Positions 1 to 10,773 are shown, counted from the first letter of the stretch. The stretch is 64,000 nucleotides of DNA from Betaproteobacteria bacterium Ga0077526 (GCA_001464765.1 LNDV01000021.1:1-64000), one strand, 5' to 3'. Made by a program: numbers and translations. The notes: a model not told the origin generated them from the sequence alone.

Positions 1-1
1 C

Positions 2-81
2 GGACTCCTCCTCTCTCGTTTGACCGGAAGTTCAACGCCTCCCAGTCTGGCACTCGATGCCGCTCAGGGGGGAGGAGTCCA
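2..81. repeat. 10-bp perfect inverted repeat, long loop
   Basis: GGACTCCTCC at 2-11 is the exact reverse complement of GGAGGAGTCC at 72-81. The loop is about 60 bp and no gene is visible inside it. No U-tract follows, so it is not an obvious terminator. It could be the edge of a repeat whose rest lies outside the window. Confidence 0.4.
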
Positions 82-197
82 TCCCATTGGGCTACGGCGA
101 TGAGTGCCTTGTGTGTCGCCCGGACGAGTGGCCGAAGGCCCGACTCCGGGACTGGTGCAGGCGTCGTGTTCGGGTTACTGCTGGAGGGACAGGAGTC

Positions 198-379
198 ATG
201 AACAGGATTCGATGGAGTGTTGCCGGGGCGACGCTGGTTATGCGTGTACCGCATGCGGCAGGCCGTTCGTGCTGCCGGAGCCGTCCTCTACGGCGCTGTC
301 ACTGCTTGCGTTGGCGCTGGCCGCAGCCGGCGGGCATCGAGGCCTCGTCGGGCGCGGTCGCGGACGGCATCATCGTTAG
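198..379 (+). pseudogene. Decayed PEP-CTERM protein remnant
   Basis: An ATG at 198 with a good ribosome site (GGAGGGACAGGAG just upstream) begins a signal-peptide-like sequence (MNRIRWSVAGATLVM). After about 20 codons that frame loses sense. A second frame then reads a typical PEP-CTERM sorting tail: LPEP, a hydrophobic Ala/Leu stretch, and an Arg-rich end, stopping at 379. The simplest reading is a PEP-CTERM gene whose middle was deleted, leaving start and tail out of frame. Its tail overlaps by 4 bp the tail of the convergent intact PEP-CTERM gene. The PEP-like tail could be chance in G+C-rich DNA, so confidence is moderate. Confidence 0.45.
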
Positions 380-1260
380 CTGACGACGCCTCCGGCGCGC
401 GGGCAACAGCGCCGCTGACTCGCGAAGCCCACCATGCCGAGGCCAGCAAGCACCATCGCCCAGGTTCCCGGTTCCGGAATGGGTTGCGTGAGGAAGACGC
501 CCGAACTGCTCGCCATCGTCACTCCGGCAGGCAGCGCCACCTTGAGGTAGGCGGTGTGGCTGAGATCCATGCTGCCGCCGCCGACTGGCCTGCCCACGCC
601 GAGCTGGTCCACGTCGATGTTCGCAGAAAGGTTGGTGACGAAGTCGAACGAGGGCGCGCTGCGCGTCACCGCATAGTCCAGCGCCAGCGTGCGCGAAATG
701 GTGATGTCGGTCACTTTAAAGGTCGCGCTGCTGCTGCCCAGAACGCTCGAACTCCTCGTGATGATCATCGACGCGCTGCCGGAGCCGAATCCGCCGGGGT
801 TCGTGACGCCGGGTGGGCCATCCCACGATGTCGTGCCTGTCACCAGCAGGTCGAAGTGGATGACATTGCTGCCCGTGGCGAGGCCGCTGAACGTCAAGGT
901 GTCTCTGATCGAGACCTCGGCATCGGCGCGACCATGGCCTGTGGCAATCGCCGTGACGCCCATGCGTCCATTTGCCAGTGCCCCGGAGAACTGGCCCGAT
1001 CCGTTGAAGCTGCCGCCGGCGATGCCGTTCCACTCTTCCGTCACACCGCCATGACTCACACTGCCGGCCGCGGACGTGGTGGACGAACCACCGTCGCTCT
1101 TGTAGACGCAGTCCAGCGGCTGCACGCCGGCCATGCCGCACACCTTGGCGCTGCCGGCCGTGAGATACGCCGCATGGACTGCGGCAGGTGCCAGAATGGA
1201 CGCGATCGCGAGTGCGATCCAGGGGGCCGTCGACGCGACGGAATTCCTTTTGCTGTGCAT
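376..1260 (-). CDS. PEP-CTERM domain exported protein
   Basis: A 294-residue exported protein with an N-terminal signal peptide (hydrophobic core IALAIASILAPAAVHA) and a C-terminal PEP-CTERM signal: PIPEPGTWAMVLAGLGMVGF, then Arg-Arg. This signal is processed by exosortase in bacteria that make extracellular polysaccharide; no exosortase gene lies in this window. The body is rich in Ser, Gly and Thr with repeated beta-type patterns, and no enzyme motif was recognised. A short tail (CCPRAGGVVS) continues past the usual basic cluster. The start is supported by AGGAGAG five bases upstream of ATG. A strong hairpin (1315-1371) lies upstream. Confidence 0.85.
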   Translation of the reverse strand: MHSKRNSVASTAPWIALAIASILAPAAVHAAYLTAGSAKVCGMAGVQPLDCVYKSDGGSSTTSAAGSVSHGGVTEEWNGIAGGSFNGSGQFSGALANGRMGVTAIATGHGRADAEVSIRDTLTFSGLATGSNVIHFDLLVTGTTSWDGPPGVTNPGGFGSGSASMIITRSSSVLGSSSATFKVTDITISRTLALDYAVTRSAPSFDFVTNLSANIDVDQLGVGRPVGGGSMDLSHTAYLKVALPAGVTMASSSGVFLTQPIPEPGTWAMVLAGLGMVGFASQRRCCPRAGGVVS

Positions 1261-1314
1261 GATCTCTCCTGGGCCATCAGCCGTGGCGCACTGGCGTGCG
1301 TCGAACGGAGGGCA

Positions 1315-1371
1315 TTAAGGAAGGACCGCACAGCCTGCGCGATCCGCGTAGGCTGTGCGGACCTTCCTTAA
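1315..1371. repeat. Long hairpin, 22-bp arms with one mismatch
   Basis: The arms at 1315-1336 and 1350-1371 are complementary over 22 bp with a single mismatch, around a 13-bp loop. The hairpin lies between the divergent PEP-CTERM gene and yciH. Its sequence (CCGCACAGCCTGCGC ... AGGCTGTGCGG, then CTTCCTTA) closely resembles the ispH terminator hairpin at 18080-18113 and two more hairpins at 45.05 and 46.49 kb. It therefore looks like a copy of a dispersed intergenic palindrome rather than a private terminator. Confidence 0.7.
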
Positions 1372-1519
1372 GTCCAGCTTGTGCCTCGCGGCGATGCGCA
1401 GGTTGATCGGCGTCAATCGTGGCGCACTCGTGGCCCATTCGGGGCGCATTCGCGGAGGTGACGCCTCCGCCGTTCCCGCGGACAATCCGGGTTCGCCAAC
1501 TCGAATGTCCGGCACGACC

Positions 1520-1876
1520 ATGAAGAAGAACACCTCCGGCGGCCTCGTCTACTCCACCGAAGTGGGTCGCACCTGTCCCGGGTGCCGGCGCCCCGTTGCC
1601 GAATGCGTCTGCGGCCGCGCGCAAAGCGCGTCGTCAGCCACGGGTCCCGTGCGTGTCTCGCGAGAGACGAAGGGCCGTGGCGGGAAGTGCGTCACGCTGG
1701 TGAAGGGCCTGGCGCTCGCGCCAGATGCTCTGACGGAACTCGGCAAGCGGTTGAAGGCAGCGTGTGGTTCGGGCGGCACCGTGAAGGATGGCGTGATCGA
1801 AGTGCAGGGCGATCACTGCGACCGCGTGGTCGCGGCGCTGATCGCCGAGGGCATCAAGGCGAAGAAGGCGGGGTAG
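1520..1876 (+). CDS. yciH: SUI1/eIF1-like translation factor YciH
   Basis: A 118-residue protein matching the bacterial SUI1/eIF1 family. The N-terminal half carries two CxxC-like pairs (CPGCRRPVAECVC). The C-terminal half is the SUI1 fold, recognisable by GRGGKCVTLVKGL and by LKAACGSGGTVKDGVIEVQG, which matches the conserved GxGGTVKDGxIELQG signature. In the family this domain binds the small ribosomal subunit and affects initiation fidelity. ATG at 1520 gives the usual family length; an in-frame ATG at 1505 is possible, and neither has a strong ribosome site. Confidence 0.88.
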   Translation: MKKNTSGGLVYSTEVGRTCPGCRRPVAECVCGRAQSASSATGPVRVSRETKGRGGKCVTLVKGLALAPDALTELGKRLKAACGSGGTVKDGVIEVQGDHCDRVVAALIAEGIKAKKAG

Positions 1877-2008
1877 GCGAACTCGCCCGCCCTGCATTCG
1901 ACCGCGGAAGTTCCAACGCGACCACGCTGAAGGACGCGGAGCTATTCCGGGCCTGCCCGCCACAAGAATCGGCGGGCGACCCGGAATCGGTGCGGTCGCC
2001 CTGCCGGG

Positions 2009-4609
2009 TTACTTCGCCGGCGCCTGCAGGAGAGGGAAGTGATCCTGGCGCAGCTTGGCGATTCCGCGCACCACGCTGCCGCCGACATCGAAGCATTCGC
2101 CAGCGAGCTGCGGTTGCGGCACCACGCAGGCCCGGATGTCGAACGTGCCTTCCGGCAAGCGCGCCGGGACCGGCAGACTGGCAGTCAGACGTGTCCGCTC
2201 GGCGGGGCCGAGCTTCGGGACCGTCATCTTGCCAAGCACGATGCGGCGTTCATCGCCGTCGCGACCGATGAGGTCGAAGCGGATATCGAATGCCGGGTTG
2301 TTGCGCCGTCCGCCGTTGCCGACGAGAGCCCGGATCTCGAAGCGCCGGGGGTCGATGTGGAGATACTTCTTCTCGAACGTGACCTTGCCCTTGGGCCGGA
2401 AGCCGAAGGGTGGCGGAATGGCGCAGCGCGTCGACTTCGAGATCTCGGCCGTTGCCGTGGCGCCATCCATGTCTCGATGACCGCCTGCCACCAGGATCCG
2501 GCCATCCGGCAGCAGCGTCGCGGTGTGACGGGATCGGCCGGTCCCCAGTTCCGGCATCGCAGTTGTCGTCGACAGATCGGCGGCATCGATCTTCTCCACC
2601 GCGGCGGTGGGCGGGCCGGAGAAGGCAGTGTTGCCGCCGATCACCCAGAACGTCGTCGGGTTCGTGCGTGTCGGCGCCATCGCGTGCAAGGTCCGCGGGA
2701 AACGCATCCGTCCCTCGCCGCCTTGCGGGATCACCTCGAACGACGTGGTGGGTGAGAGTCCCGAGGTGAGGCCGCCGGCGACCAGGGCGCGTGACTGACC
2801 GGGCAGGGCGGCGATCGTGTGGTCGCGCCGGTTGGTGATGAACCACGACGATTGCGGCCACAGCGAGAATGCGCCCGCGGCAGGATCGAGCTCTTCGATG
2901 GCGTACGTGATGCCGCCGGCGACGCTGCTCCAGCCGCCCGTCGAAAGCACGTGCCCGTTGTCGAGCCGCACCGATGCGTGGCCGAGTCGATCACGCGTCA
3001 TGGCCGGGCCGGTGTTGAAAGTGCCCTGCGAAGGACCGGCATTCAGCGAGTAGATCTCCGTGGAGGCCCAGACCGTCGGTCCGAAGCCGCCGGCGATCAT
3101 GACGCGACCGTCGGCGAGTGCCGTCGCCGTATGCCCCAGGCGTGGGCTGGAAAGCGATGCGGTGCGTGAGAAGCCACTGGCGGCGGGGTCGAAGACCTCG
3201 GCAGACGCGAGGAACTGCGTGGCTGTGTTCTGGCCTCCGGCGAGGAGCACCGCGCCGTTGCCTAGCATCGCTGCCGCATGCTTCGATCGAGCCTCGACCA
3301 TGCTCACCGATGTGAACGTGTCAGTCGCCGGATCGAAGAGCTCCGCGGTGCTTCGCGTGCCGCTGCCGCCATCGCCGCCCCCGGCGAGCAGGACACGCCC
3401 GTCCTGCAGCAGCGTGGCGCTGTGATCCTGGCGCCCCTCGTGCATCGGGACGACGCCTGCCCAGAACGGATCGTAGAGTTCGGCCTGTTTCAGGACGGTG
3501 ATCTCCGAAGTGTCGAAGCCGCCGAGGTAGAGCACCTGCCCCGTGCGCAGTCCGACCGCGGCCGAGTAGAAGCGCGGCGTCACGAGATTCCCGACATCTC
3601 GGAAGCCGGCGCCGGGCGTGTACAGCTCCGTCGCGGCCACCGCGTGCAGGTCCAGGCCGCCGGCGACGAGCACCTGTCCGGTCGGGAGAAGCGTCGCGTG
3701 GTGATCCCGCCGCGGATGGCTCAACTGCCCCTCGGTGAAGAATGCGTTGCCGGTCCACCGCTCCACGCTCGCGACGGGCTGGTAGTCGATGCCGGTGCCG
3801 CCGGCGACGAGCACGTCGCCACTCTGCAGCCTGGTTGCAGAATGGTTCTGCCGCGCTTCGGCCAGCGGCGGCGCGGTGCGCACCGTGGCGGTCTTCTGTG
3901 CCCTCACGTACGAAAGAATCTCCACGGAGGTCGTCGCACCGTTCGGTCCCTTGCCTCCGGCGATCAGTACCTCGTCCGTTCCGGCGGATGTGCCGGTCAC
4001 GCTGACGGCCGTGTGGTTGGAACGCGGTGTCGACAGCGACGCGACAACGCGGAACTGCCGGGTCGCCGGATCGAACAGCTCGACCTCCCCCACGTCGTAG
4101 GAGTTGGTCCCGGTACCGCCCGCGATCAGCACGGATCCGTCGGGCAGCAGCGTCGCCGTGTGGAACACCCTCGCCTTGGCGAGCGGGCCCGCCGTCGCGC
4201 GGAAAGTCCTGGCGACCGGATCGAAGATCTCTGCGGTGGCGGTCGCGCCGTGCGCGCCTGCACCACCGCTTCCGCCCACGATCAGCACTTCGCCCGAAGC
4301 GAGAAGAGTCGCGGTATGGAAGTAGCGCTCGGTCGTCATGTCGGGCAGCGCGCTGAACGTCCCGGTGGTGCGGTCGAAGCGCTCGGCGCTGCGAACGGTC
4401 GTCGACCTGCTGCTGCCACCGGTCACGAGAACGGACCCGTCCGCGAGTTCGGTGGCCACGAGCCCGGCGCGCGCCGTCGTCATCGCCCCGGTGGCGATGA
4501 AGTTGCTCTTCCACGTGCAGACGTCGGCTGCCCCAAGGGCGAAGGCATGTGGTGCGTGTGTGGCGAACATCGCCACGATCAGGCTGGTCAGTACGGTTCG
4601 GCGAAACAT
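2009..4609 (-). CDS. Secreted kelch/galactose-oxidase-type repeat protein
   Basis: An 866-residue protein with a signal peptide (MFRRTVLTSLIVAMFATHAP, cleavage near HAFA). About a dozen repeats follow of the type HTATLLPDGSVLIAGG, then an AE(L/I)FDP strand and TGTF, which is the kelch / galactose oxidase central-domain pattern. They should form one or two beta-propellers over residues 30-690. The last 150 residues are a different, beta-rich domain. No catalytic Cys-Tyr pair was identified, so a binding role is more likely than an oxidase. The ATG at 4609 was chosen for the ribosome site GAGGAG and the clean signal peptide. It is monocistronic, with about 330 bp of gene-poor DNA upstream. Confidence 0.82.
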   Translation of the reverse strand: MFRRTVLTSLIVAMFATHAPHAFALGAADVCTWKSNFIATGAMTTARAGLVATELADGSVLVTGGSSRSTTVRSAERFDRTTGTFSALPDMTTERYFHTATLLASGEVLIVGGSGGAGAHGATATAEIFDPVARTFRATAGPLAKARVFHTATLLPDGSVLIAGGTGTNSYDVGEVELFDPATRQFRVVASLSTPRSNHTAVSVTGTSAGTDEVLIAGGKGPNGATTSVEILSYVRAQKTATVRTAPPLAEARQNHSATRLQSGDVLVAGGTGIDYQPVASVERWTGNAFFTEGQLSHPRRDHHATLLPTGQVLVAGGLDLHAVAATELYTPGAGFRDVGNLVTPRFYSAAVGLRTGQVLYLGGFDTSEITVLKQAELYDPFWAGVVPMHEGRQDHSATLLQDGRVLLAGGGDGGSGTRSTAELFDPATDTFTSVSMVEARSKHAAAMLGNGAVLLAGGQNTATQFLASAEVFDPAASGFSRTASLSSPRLGHTATALADGRVMIAGGFGPTVWASTEIYSLNAGPSQGTFNTGPAMTRDRLGHASVRLDNGHVLSTGGWSSVAGGITYAIEELDPAAGAFSLWPQSSWFITNRRDHTIAALPGQSRALVAGGLTSGLSPTTSFEVIPQGGEGRMRFPRTLHAMAPTRTNPTTFWVIGGNTAFSGPPTAAVEKIDAADLSTTTAMPELGTGRSRHTATLLPDGRILVAGGHRDMDGATATAEISKSTRCAIPPPFGFRPKGKVTFEKKYLHIDPRRFEIRALVGNGGRRNNPAFDIRFDLIGRDGDERRIVLGKMTVPKLGPAERTRLTASLPVPARLPEGTFDIRACVVPQPQLAGECFDVGGSVVRGIAKLRQDHFPLLQAPAK

Positions 4610-4935
4610 GGCGCAACTCCTCTGTGTGTGCCCGCGGATCCCGCGGGAGCGGGATCGCCGGAAACCTCCCGGCATCACAGGACCAATTTAGGCGTGATCC
4701 AATGCCGTCGACATGACGCAGGTCAAGCGGTGCAACTGCTCCATGCGGTCGACGACGAAACGAGAGGTCTTCTCGCGTCCTGAGCGATCGCGTGCCAGTA
4801 TCGCCACTGACATCGGCGTGGATCGTCGTGCCCGTGGTCCGAGGTGCTGTGCTGTCGAGAGGCTGTGCGGTGAGCGATGCGGGACACGCGTGCCCGTGCA
4901 GGAAGTGCCGAGTGCCTTCGCGAGTAGAGGGGTGA
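4610..4935. other. Intergenic stretch, no gene seen
   Basis: These 326 bp separate the start of the kelch-repeat gene from a truncated PEP-CTERM-type reading frame on the other strand. The base composition is like the neighbours. No convincing promoter, RNA or repeat was found. It must hold the minus-strand promoter for the kelch gene. Confidence 0.5.
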
Positions 4936-5163
4936 ATGCGCTGGATGCAGAGGAGTGTTGCGGTCGCGTTTCTCGCGGTCGCCCTGGCGGCGCAAGCCGG
5001 ACCCATACCGCTTCAGGGGACGAAACTCTACGGCCGACCCGTGGCGAACGACTCGGCCGAGGCGGTCCTCGAGTACGACCCGAACCACGACATCGCGTGG
5101 TTTCGGGACTGGAACTCTGCCCTGACCTCCGGCTACGACAGCGACGGGCGCAGGCGCGCGTGA
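4936..5163 (+). pseudogene. N-terminal fragment of a PEP-CTERM-type secreted protein
   Basis: A 75-codon frame with a ribosome site (GAGGGG) and a clear signal peptide (VAVAFLAVALAAQA). The mature part carries the pattern VLEYDPNHDIAWFRDWNSA followed by GYDSDGR. This resembles the start of a common PEP-CTERM-associated secreted family (YD...DLTWL.D.N....SGYDADGRMTW). The family normally continues for about 150 more residues to a sorting tail. Here the frame stops right after DSDGR, 11 bp before the end of yajQ. It is most likely a 3'-deleted gene. Confidence 0.5.
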
Positions 5164-5173
5164 CTGGTGGTCT

Positions 5174-5659
5174 TCAGTCCCGGAAATTCTCGTACTGCAG
5201 CGGGAAGTCCTCGATGGACTTCTTCACGAGCGCGATCGTGTCCTGGAGGGCGTCGCGTTTCGCGCCGGAGACGCGGATGGAGTCGCCCTGGATCGAAGCG
5301 TTGACCTTCAGCTTCGACTCCTTGATGAGCTTCACGATCTTCTTCGCGAGTTCGGTCTCCACGCCCGTGCGGACGGTGATGACCTGCTTCATCTTGCCGC
5401 CGAGCGTCTTCTCGCTGTCGCCCGTCTCGAGTGCCCGCAGATCGATGCCGCGCTTGGCGAGCTTGGTCGTCAGCACTTCGCGCACCTGACCCAGCTTGAA
5501 GTCGTCGTCGGCATGCGCCGTGAGGACATTGCCGGCCTGCTCGACGCGGGCATCGGAGCCCTTGAAGTCGAACCGGTTGGTGATTTCCTTGTTGGCCTGA
5601 TCGACGGCATTGCGAACTTCCACCTCATCGACCTTGGACACGATATCGAAGGTTGGCAT
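5174..5659 (-). CDS. yajQ: YajQ family nucleotide-binding protein
   Basis: A 161-residue protein matching YajQ (DUF520) from end to end. It starts [20 protein letters not shown], contains NRFDFKG and ends [14 protein letters not shown]. The family binds nucleotides or RNA, and in Xanthomonas it binds cyclic di-GMP and acts with a transcription factor. It is cytoplasmic. It lies 37 bp after the HslV-like gene on the same strand. Confidence 0.95.
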   Translation of the reverse strand: MPTFDIVSKVDEVEVRNAVDQANKEITNRFDFKGSDARVEQAGNVLTAHADDDFKLGQVREVLTTKLAKRGIDLRALETGDSEKTLGGKMKQVITVRTGVETELAKKIVKLIKESKLKVNASIQGDSIRVSGAKRDALQDTIALVKKSIEDFPLQYENFRD

Positions 5660-5696
5660 GGGCAGGGTCTCCTCGGAAGGGAACCGATGGAAAGCG

Positions 5697-6275
5697 TCAG
5701 GCCGTCGCCAGCCGGACGGTGAAGGCCTGGATGGGCGGCCCCGAGCCGTCGTCGAACTCGACGGCAGCCGTGATGGCGTGACGGGCGACGGCTTCGGCGT
5801 CCTTGTCGGGGTGGTCGTACACCGAGTAGAGCGCGCCGAGCGCGTAGTCGCTCCCGCTGCCGTAAGCATAGAACTTCGCGAACTCCTGCACGGTCCGCTG
5901 GCCCGACACGCCGAAGATGCCATGCGGATTGGCGATGAGCACGTCGATGCGGGTGGACTCGATGGCGTCTTCCTTGTCCTCCTCGGACTGCAGGAAGTAC
6001 CGCTCCTTGAGTTCGCCGTGCATGCGGTTCCAGACGCGGAAGATCTCCGTCACGGACGACAGTTCGGGCGGCTGCTCGAATCCCGAGAAGTAGTCGTGCA
6101 GGATGTGCTTGAAGGTCGCGTTGCCGGTGATGGCGAGAAAGCTCGTCCCCACCTGCATGATCTTCTCGTGGTTGACCACGTAAGTGGAGGACTCCTTGAC
6201 GGGCCCCCACTTGGTCAGGGTGTCGGCGGCGATGGCCGCCACCCCGTTCTTGCGGACGACTGCGATGGTGGTCAT
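5697..6275 (-). CDS. HslV-like Ntn-hydrolase / proteasome-type protein
   Basis: A 192-residue protein beginning [19 protein letters not shown]. Removal of Met exposes a Thr, as in HslV and proteasome beta subunits, and the following strand-turn-strand with AAD fits the family active site. It is not hslV itself: no hslU is nearby and the rest diverges ([20 protein letters not shown] is the proteasome-like GSG motif region). The fold predicts a threonine amidohydrolase or protease of unknown substrate. Its ATG overlaps the ppnP stop by 4 bp, so the two are translationally coupled. Confidence 0.75.
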   Translation of the reverse strand: MTTIAVVRKNGVAAIAADTLTKWGPVKESSTYVVNHEKIMQVGTSFLAITGNATFKHILHDYFSGFEQPPELSSVTEIFRVWNRMHGELKERYFLQSEEDKEDAIESTRIDVLIANPHGIFGVSGQRTVQEFAKFYAYGSGSDYALGALYSVYDHPDKDAEAVARHAITAAVEFDDGSGPPIQAFTVRLATA

Positions 6276-6589
6276 GGGGTGCCGAAGTGGCAGACGTAGT
6301 CCAGCGTCTCCAGCGTTTCGATGTCGAAGGACGAATTCCCCGGCACGCTGAACTGCTCGCCGCCGCTGAAGGTGCGCCACTCGGACTCGCCGGCGAGCTT
6401 GATGCGGCAGCGGCCGGCGTTGAGTTCCATGATCTCGGGCGCGGCGGTGTTGAACGTCAGCCGACTGGGGAAGATCACGCCGACGGACTTGCGCGTGCCG
6501 TCGGCCAGGATGACGGTGTGGCTCACGCACTTGCCGTCGAAATACACGTTGGCCCGTTTGACCACCGAGACGTTCTCGAAGCGTTCCAT
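6272..6589 (-). CDS. ppnP: Pyrimidine/purine nucleoside phosphorylase PpnP
   Basis: A 105-residue single-domain cupin of the PpnP (YaiE/DUF1255) family. It begins near [20 protein letters not shown] and carries [20 protein letters not shown] and the cupin end [17 protein letters not shown]. The family splits nucleosides with phosphate into base and ribose-1-phosphate, with broad specificity. It overlaps the downstream HslV-like gene by 4 bp and lies 18 bp after argG. Confidence 0.92.
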   Translation of the reverse strand: MERFENVSVVKRANVYFDGKCVSHTVILADGTRKSVGVIFPSRLTFNTAAPEIMELNAGRCRIKLAGESEWRTFSGGEQFSVPGNSSFDIETLETLDYVCHFGTP

Positions 6590-6607
6590 GCCTGCAATTC
6601 CCCCGGG

Positions 6608-7852
6608 TTACTTGCGCTTGCGACGGCTCGTGCCGGCGCGCTTGTTGGCGGCGATGCGCATGCGCAGCGCGTTCAGCTTGATGAAGCCGGCTGCATCCGC
6701 CTGGTTGTAGGCGCCGCCGTCGTCGTCGAAGGTGGCGATGCGCGTGTCGAACAGCGAATCCTTCGACTCGCGCCCCACGCACATGATGGTGCCCTTGTAG
6801 AGTTTCAGACGGACGACACCGTTCACGGTGGCCTGCGACGCGTCGATCAGGCCCTGCAGCAGCGTGCGCTCGGGACTGAACCAGTAGCCGTTGTAGATCA
6901 TGCGGGCGTAGCGCGGCATGAGATCGTCCTTGAGCGCCAGCACCTCGCGGTCCATCGTGATGGACTCCATCGCGCGGTGCCCCTTCAGCATGATCGTCCC
7001 GCCGGGTGTTTCGTAGCAGCCGCGGGACTTCATGCCGACATAGCGGTTCTCCACCATGTCGAGGCGGCCGATGCCGTGCTTGCCGCCGATGGTGTTCAGC
7101 GTGGCGAGAATCTTGGCGGGCGTCATCCGCTTGCCGTCGATGGCGACGATGTCGCCCTTCTCGTACTCGAGTTCGATGGTCTGGGGCTTGGCCGGCGCCT
7201 TCTCGGGCGACACGGTGATCCGCCACATGGATTCCTCGGGCGCGAAGTTCGGGTCCTCCAGGATGCCGCCCTCGTAGGAGATGTGCAGGAGGTTGGCGTC
7301 CATGGAGTAGGGCGCGCCGCCGCCCTTGCGCTTCTTGAAGTCCACCGGGATGCCGTGCTTGTCGGCGTAGGCAAGCAGCTTCTCGCGGGAGAGGAGGTCC
7401 CACTCGCGCCACGGCGCGATGATCTTCACGTTGGGCATCAGCGCGTAGGCACCGAGCTCGAAGCGGACCTGGTCGTTGCCCTTGCCCGTGGCGCCGTGGG
7501 AGATCGTGTCGGCCCCCACCTGCTTCGCGATGGCCACCATCTGCTTGGCGATCAGCGGCCGCGCGATGGAGGTGCCCAGCAGGTACTCACCCTCGTAGAC
7601 GGTGTTGGCCCGGAACATCGGGAACACGAAGTCGCGCACGAACTCCTCGCGCAGGTCCTCGATGAAGATGTTCTTCCGGGCGATGCCCATCTGCAGCGCC
7701 TTCTTGCGTGCCGGTTCGAGCTCCTCGCCCTGGCCGATATCCGCGGTGAAGGTCACCACTTCGCATTGATAGACGTCCTGCAGCCACTTGAGGATGACCG
7801 AGGTGTCGAGGCCGCCGGAGTAGGCGAGCACCACTTTCTTGATGTCTGACAT
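6608..7852 (-). CDS. argG: Argininosuccinate synthase
   Basis: A 414-residue enzyme that joins citrulline and aspartate with ATP to form argininosuccinate, the penultimate step of arginine synthesis. The N-terminal PP-loop [15 protein letters not shown] (residues 10-24) binds ATP. Further family motifs are [17 protein letters not shown] and the S-rich aspartate/citrulline pocket. The ATG at 7852 gives the standard N-terminus. The C-terminus carries a short Lys/Arg-rich extension. It lies in a minus-strand arginine cluster with argF and argD, separated by a MORN-repeat gene. Confidence 0.96.
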   Translation of the reverse strand: MSDIKKVVLAYSGGLDTSVILKWLQDVYQCEVVTFTADIGQGEELEPARKKALQMGIARKNIFIEDLREEFVRDFVFPMFRANTVYEGEYLLGTSIARPLIAKQMVAIAKQVGADTISHGATGKGNDQVRFELGAYALMPNVKIIAPWREWDLLSREKLLAYADKHGIPVDFKKRKGGGAPYSMDANLLHISYEGGILEDPNFAPEESMWRITVSPEKAPAKPQTIELEYEKGDIVAIDGKRMTPAKILATLNTIGGKHGIGRLDMVENRYVGMKSRGCYETPGGTIMLKGHRAMESITMDREVLALKDDLMPRYARMIYNGYWFSPERTLLQGLIDASQATVNGVVRLKLYKGTIMCVGRESKDSLFDTRIATFDDDGGAYNQADAAGFIKLNALRMRIAANKRAGTSRRKRK

Positions 7853-7911
7853 GGCTTCCGAGGGTGAGGGAATCGAAACGTTGATGACGCGGAAGACGCG
7901 CGCGCCCGGGA

Positions 7912-8412
7912 TCAGGTGCGGTTCGGGTCTTCCTCTGTTTCCTTGACGAAGCGGCCGTCCTGCCACTGGCCGCGGGTGACCTGGCCTTCGGGCGTGCGGT
8001 ACGTGCCGAAGCCGTGCGGCTTGCCGTTCTTCCAGGCGCCCTTGTAGATGCTGCCGTCGGGGGCGAAGTACGAGCCTTCACCTTCCTGCTTGCTGCGGGA
8101 CCACTGGCCTTCGTAGCGGCCGCCGTCCAGCATCATCAGGGTGCCGGTGCCGTCGGCATAGCCGCCCTTCACTTCGCCTTCGTACTTCTCGTCGGCGATG
8201 CCCGAGAGGTAGAACTGGACTACGCCGGTACCTTCGGCGAACCCGTCCTTGCAGGGGCCGGACCAGGTGACGGTCTCGTCGGGGCGGCTCACGGGGTTGA
8301 TGATCTTGCAGCCGTTCTGGTCGAGGATGAAGGGATCCTCGGCCTGGGCGAGCGTGGCGGCGGACAGGGCGACGGCGAGGACGAAGCGGGAAGCGAACGC
8401 GAAGGCTTTCAT
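7912..8412 (-). CDS. Exported MORN-repeat protein
   Basis: About 166 residues with a signal peptide ([15 protein letters not shown]) and at least four MORN repeats in the second half: [45 protein letters not shown] and a last [16 protein letters not shown] repeats form beta-hairpin sheets that bind lipids or proteins. Two ATGs lie two codons apart; 8412 was chosen because GGAG then sits eight bases upstream, whereas it is too close to 8418. It sits between argF and argG but has no evident arginine function. Confidence 0.82.
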   Translation of the reverse strand: MKAFAFASRFVLAVALSAATLAQAEDPFILDQNGCKIINPVSRPDETVTWSGPCKDGFAEGTGVVQFYLSGIADEKYEGEVKGGYADGTGTLMMLDGGRYEGQWSRSKQEGEGSYFAPDGSIYKGAWKNGKPHGFGTYRTPEGQVTRGQWQDGRFVKETEEDPNRT

Positions 8413-8490
8413 GGGCATCTCTCCAGGGCCGGCGAAGGGCCGGCGGGGTGCGGTTTCAGGGGCAAGGCTCCGGCGTCGGGGCCGGAACGG

Positions 8491-9411
8491 TCATTCGACA
8501 CGCCCGAGAAGCAAATATTCCAACAAAGCTTTCTGAGTGTGCATCCGGTTCGCCGCCTCCTCCCAGACCGCGCTCTGCGGGCCGTCGATCACCTCGGCGG
8601 TGACCTCCTCGCCGCGATGGGCGGGCAGGCAGTGCATGAACAGCGCATCCGGCCGGGCCACCCGCATCATGTCGCTGTCCACCTGCCAGTCCTGGAAGTC
8701 GCGGCAGCGGGCCTCGTTCTCGGCCTCGAAGCCCATGCTGGTCCAGACGTCGGTCGTGACGATGTGGGCGTCGCGGGCGGCTTCCATCGGGTCGGTGAAG
8801 TGTTCGAAATGATCCGTGCCGTAAAGGCCCGCCCGCTCGGCTTCCACCTCGTAGCCGGGCGGCGTGGAGACGTGGACGTTGAAGTCCAGGATCTCCGCGG
8901 CCTGCAGCCAGGTGTTGCACACGTTGTTGGAGTCGCCGATCCAGGCCACGGTCTTGCCGCGGATCGGGCCGCGCTGCTCCACGAAGGTGTAGATGTCGGC
9001 CAGGATCTGGCAGGGGTGGTATTCGTTCGTGAGCCCGTTGATGACCGGCACGCGGGAGTTCCGGGCGAAGCGCTCGATGATCTCCTGCTCGAAGGTGCGG
9101 ATCATCACGACGTCGCACATGCGGGAGATCACCTGGGCGGCGTCCTCCACCGGTTCGCCCCGCCCCAGTTGCGTATCGCGCGTGTTGAGGTAGATCGCGC
9201 TGCCCCCGAGCTGCTGCATGCCCGCCTCGAAGGAGAGCCGCGTCCGGGTCGATGCCTTCTCGAAGATCATCACCAGGGTACGGTCGGCCAGCGGCCAGTG
9301 GCGCTCGTAGCGCTGGAACCGGTCCTTGATCCAGCGGGTCCGCTCGAAGAGATAGGCGATCTCGTCGGCGTTGAGGTCCTTGAACTGCAGAAAGTGCTTC
9401 GGGGTGATCAT
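8491..9411 (-). CDS. argF: Ornithine carbamoyltransferase
   Basis: A 306-residue enzyme forming citrulline from ornithine and carbamoyl phosphate. The family signatures are all present: EKASTRTRLSFE for carbamoyl phosphate, HPCQ, and HCLPAHRGEEV for ornithine binding. The length is normal. It is preceded by argD on the same strand with a 27-bp gap, so argD-argF are probably one transcript. Confidence 0.96.
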   Translation of the reverse strand: MITPKHFLQFKDLNADEIAYLFERTRWIKDRFQRYERHWPLADRTLVMIFEKASTRTRLSFEAGMQQLGGSAIYLNTRDTQLGRGEPVEDAAQVISRMCDVVMIRTFEQEIIERFARNSRVPVINGLTNEYHPCQILADIYTFVEQRGPIRGKTVAWIGDSNNVCNTWLQAAEILDFNVHVSTPPGYEVEAERAGLYGTDHFEHFTDPMEAARDAHIVTTDVWTSMGFEAENEARCRDFQDWQVDSDMMRVARPDALFMHCLPAHRGEEVTAEVIDGPQSAVWEEAANRMHTQKALLEYLLLGRVE

Positions 9412-9438
9412 CTTCGGGGCCCCCTGCGACGGACAGCC

Positions 9439-10635
<1,197 letters not shown>

Positions 10636-10773
10636 GAATCCCGCTCCGCAAAGCACCGGCACCGGCCGTTTCGGCCCCGCCGGGGTCATCCGCCCTCAGG
10701 GCATCGACCCGTTCCGTCCGGCCTGGAAGCCCACGCCGGACCCGTCGTCGCCGGTTACCCGGCAGTAAACGAA

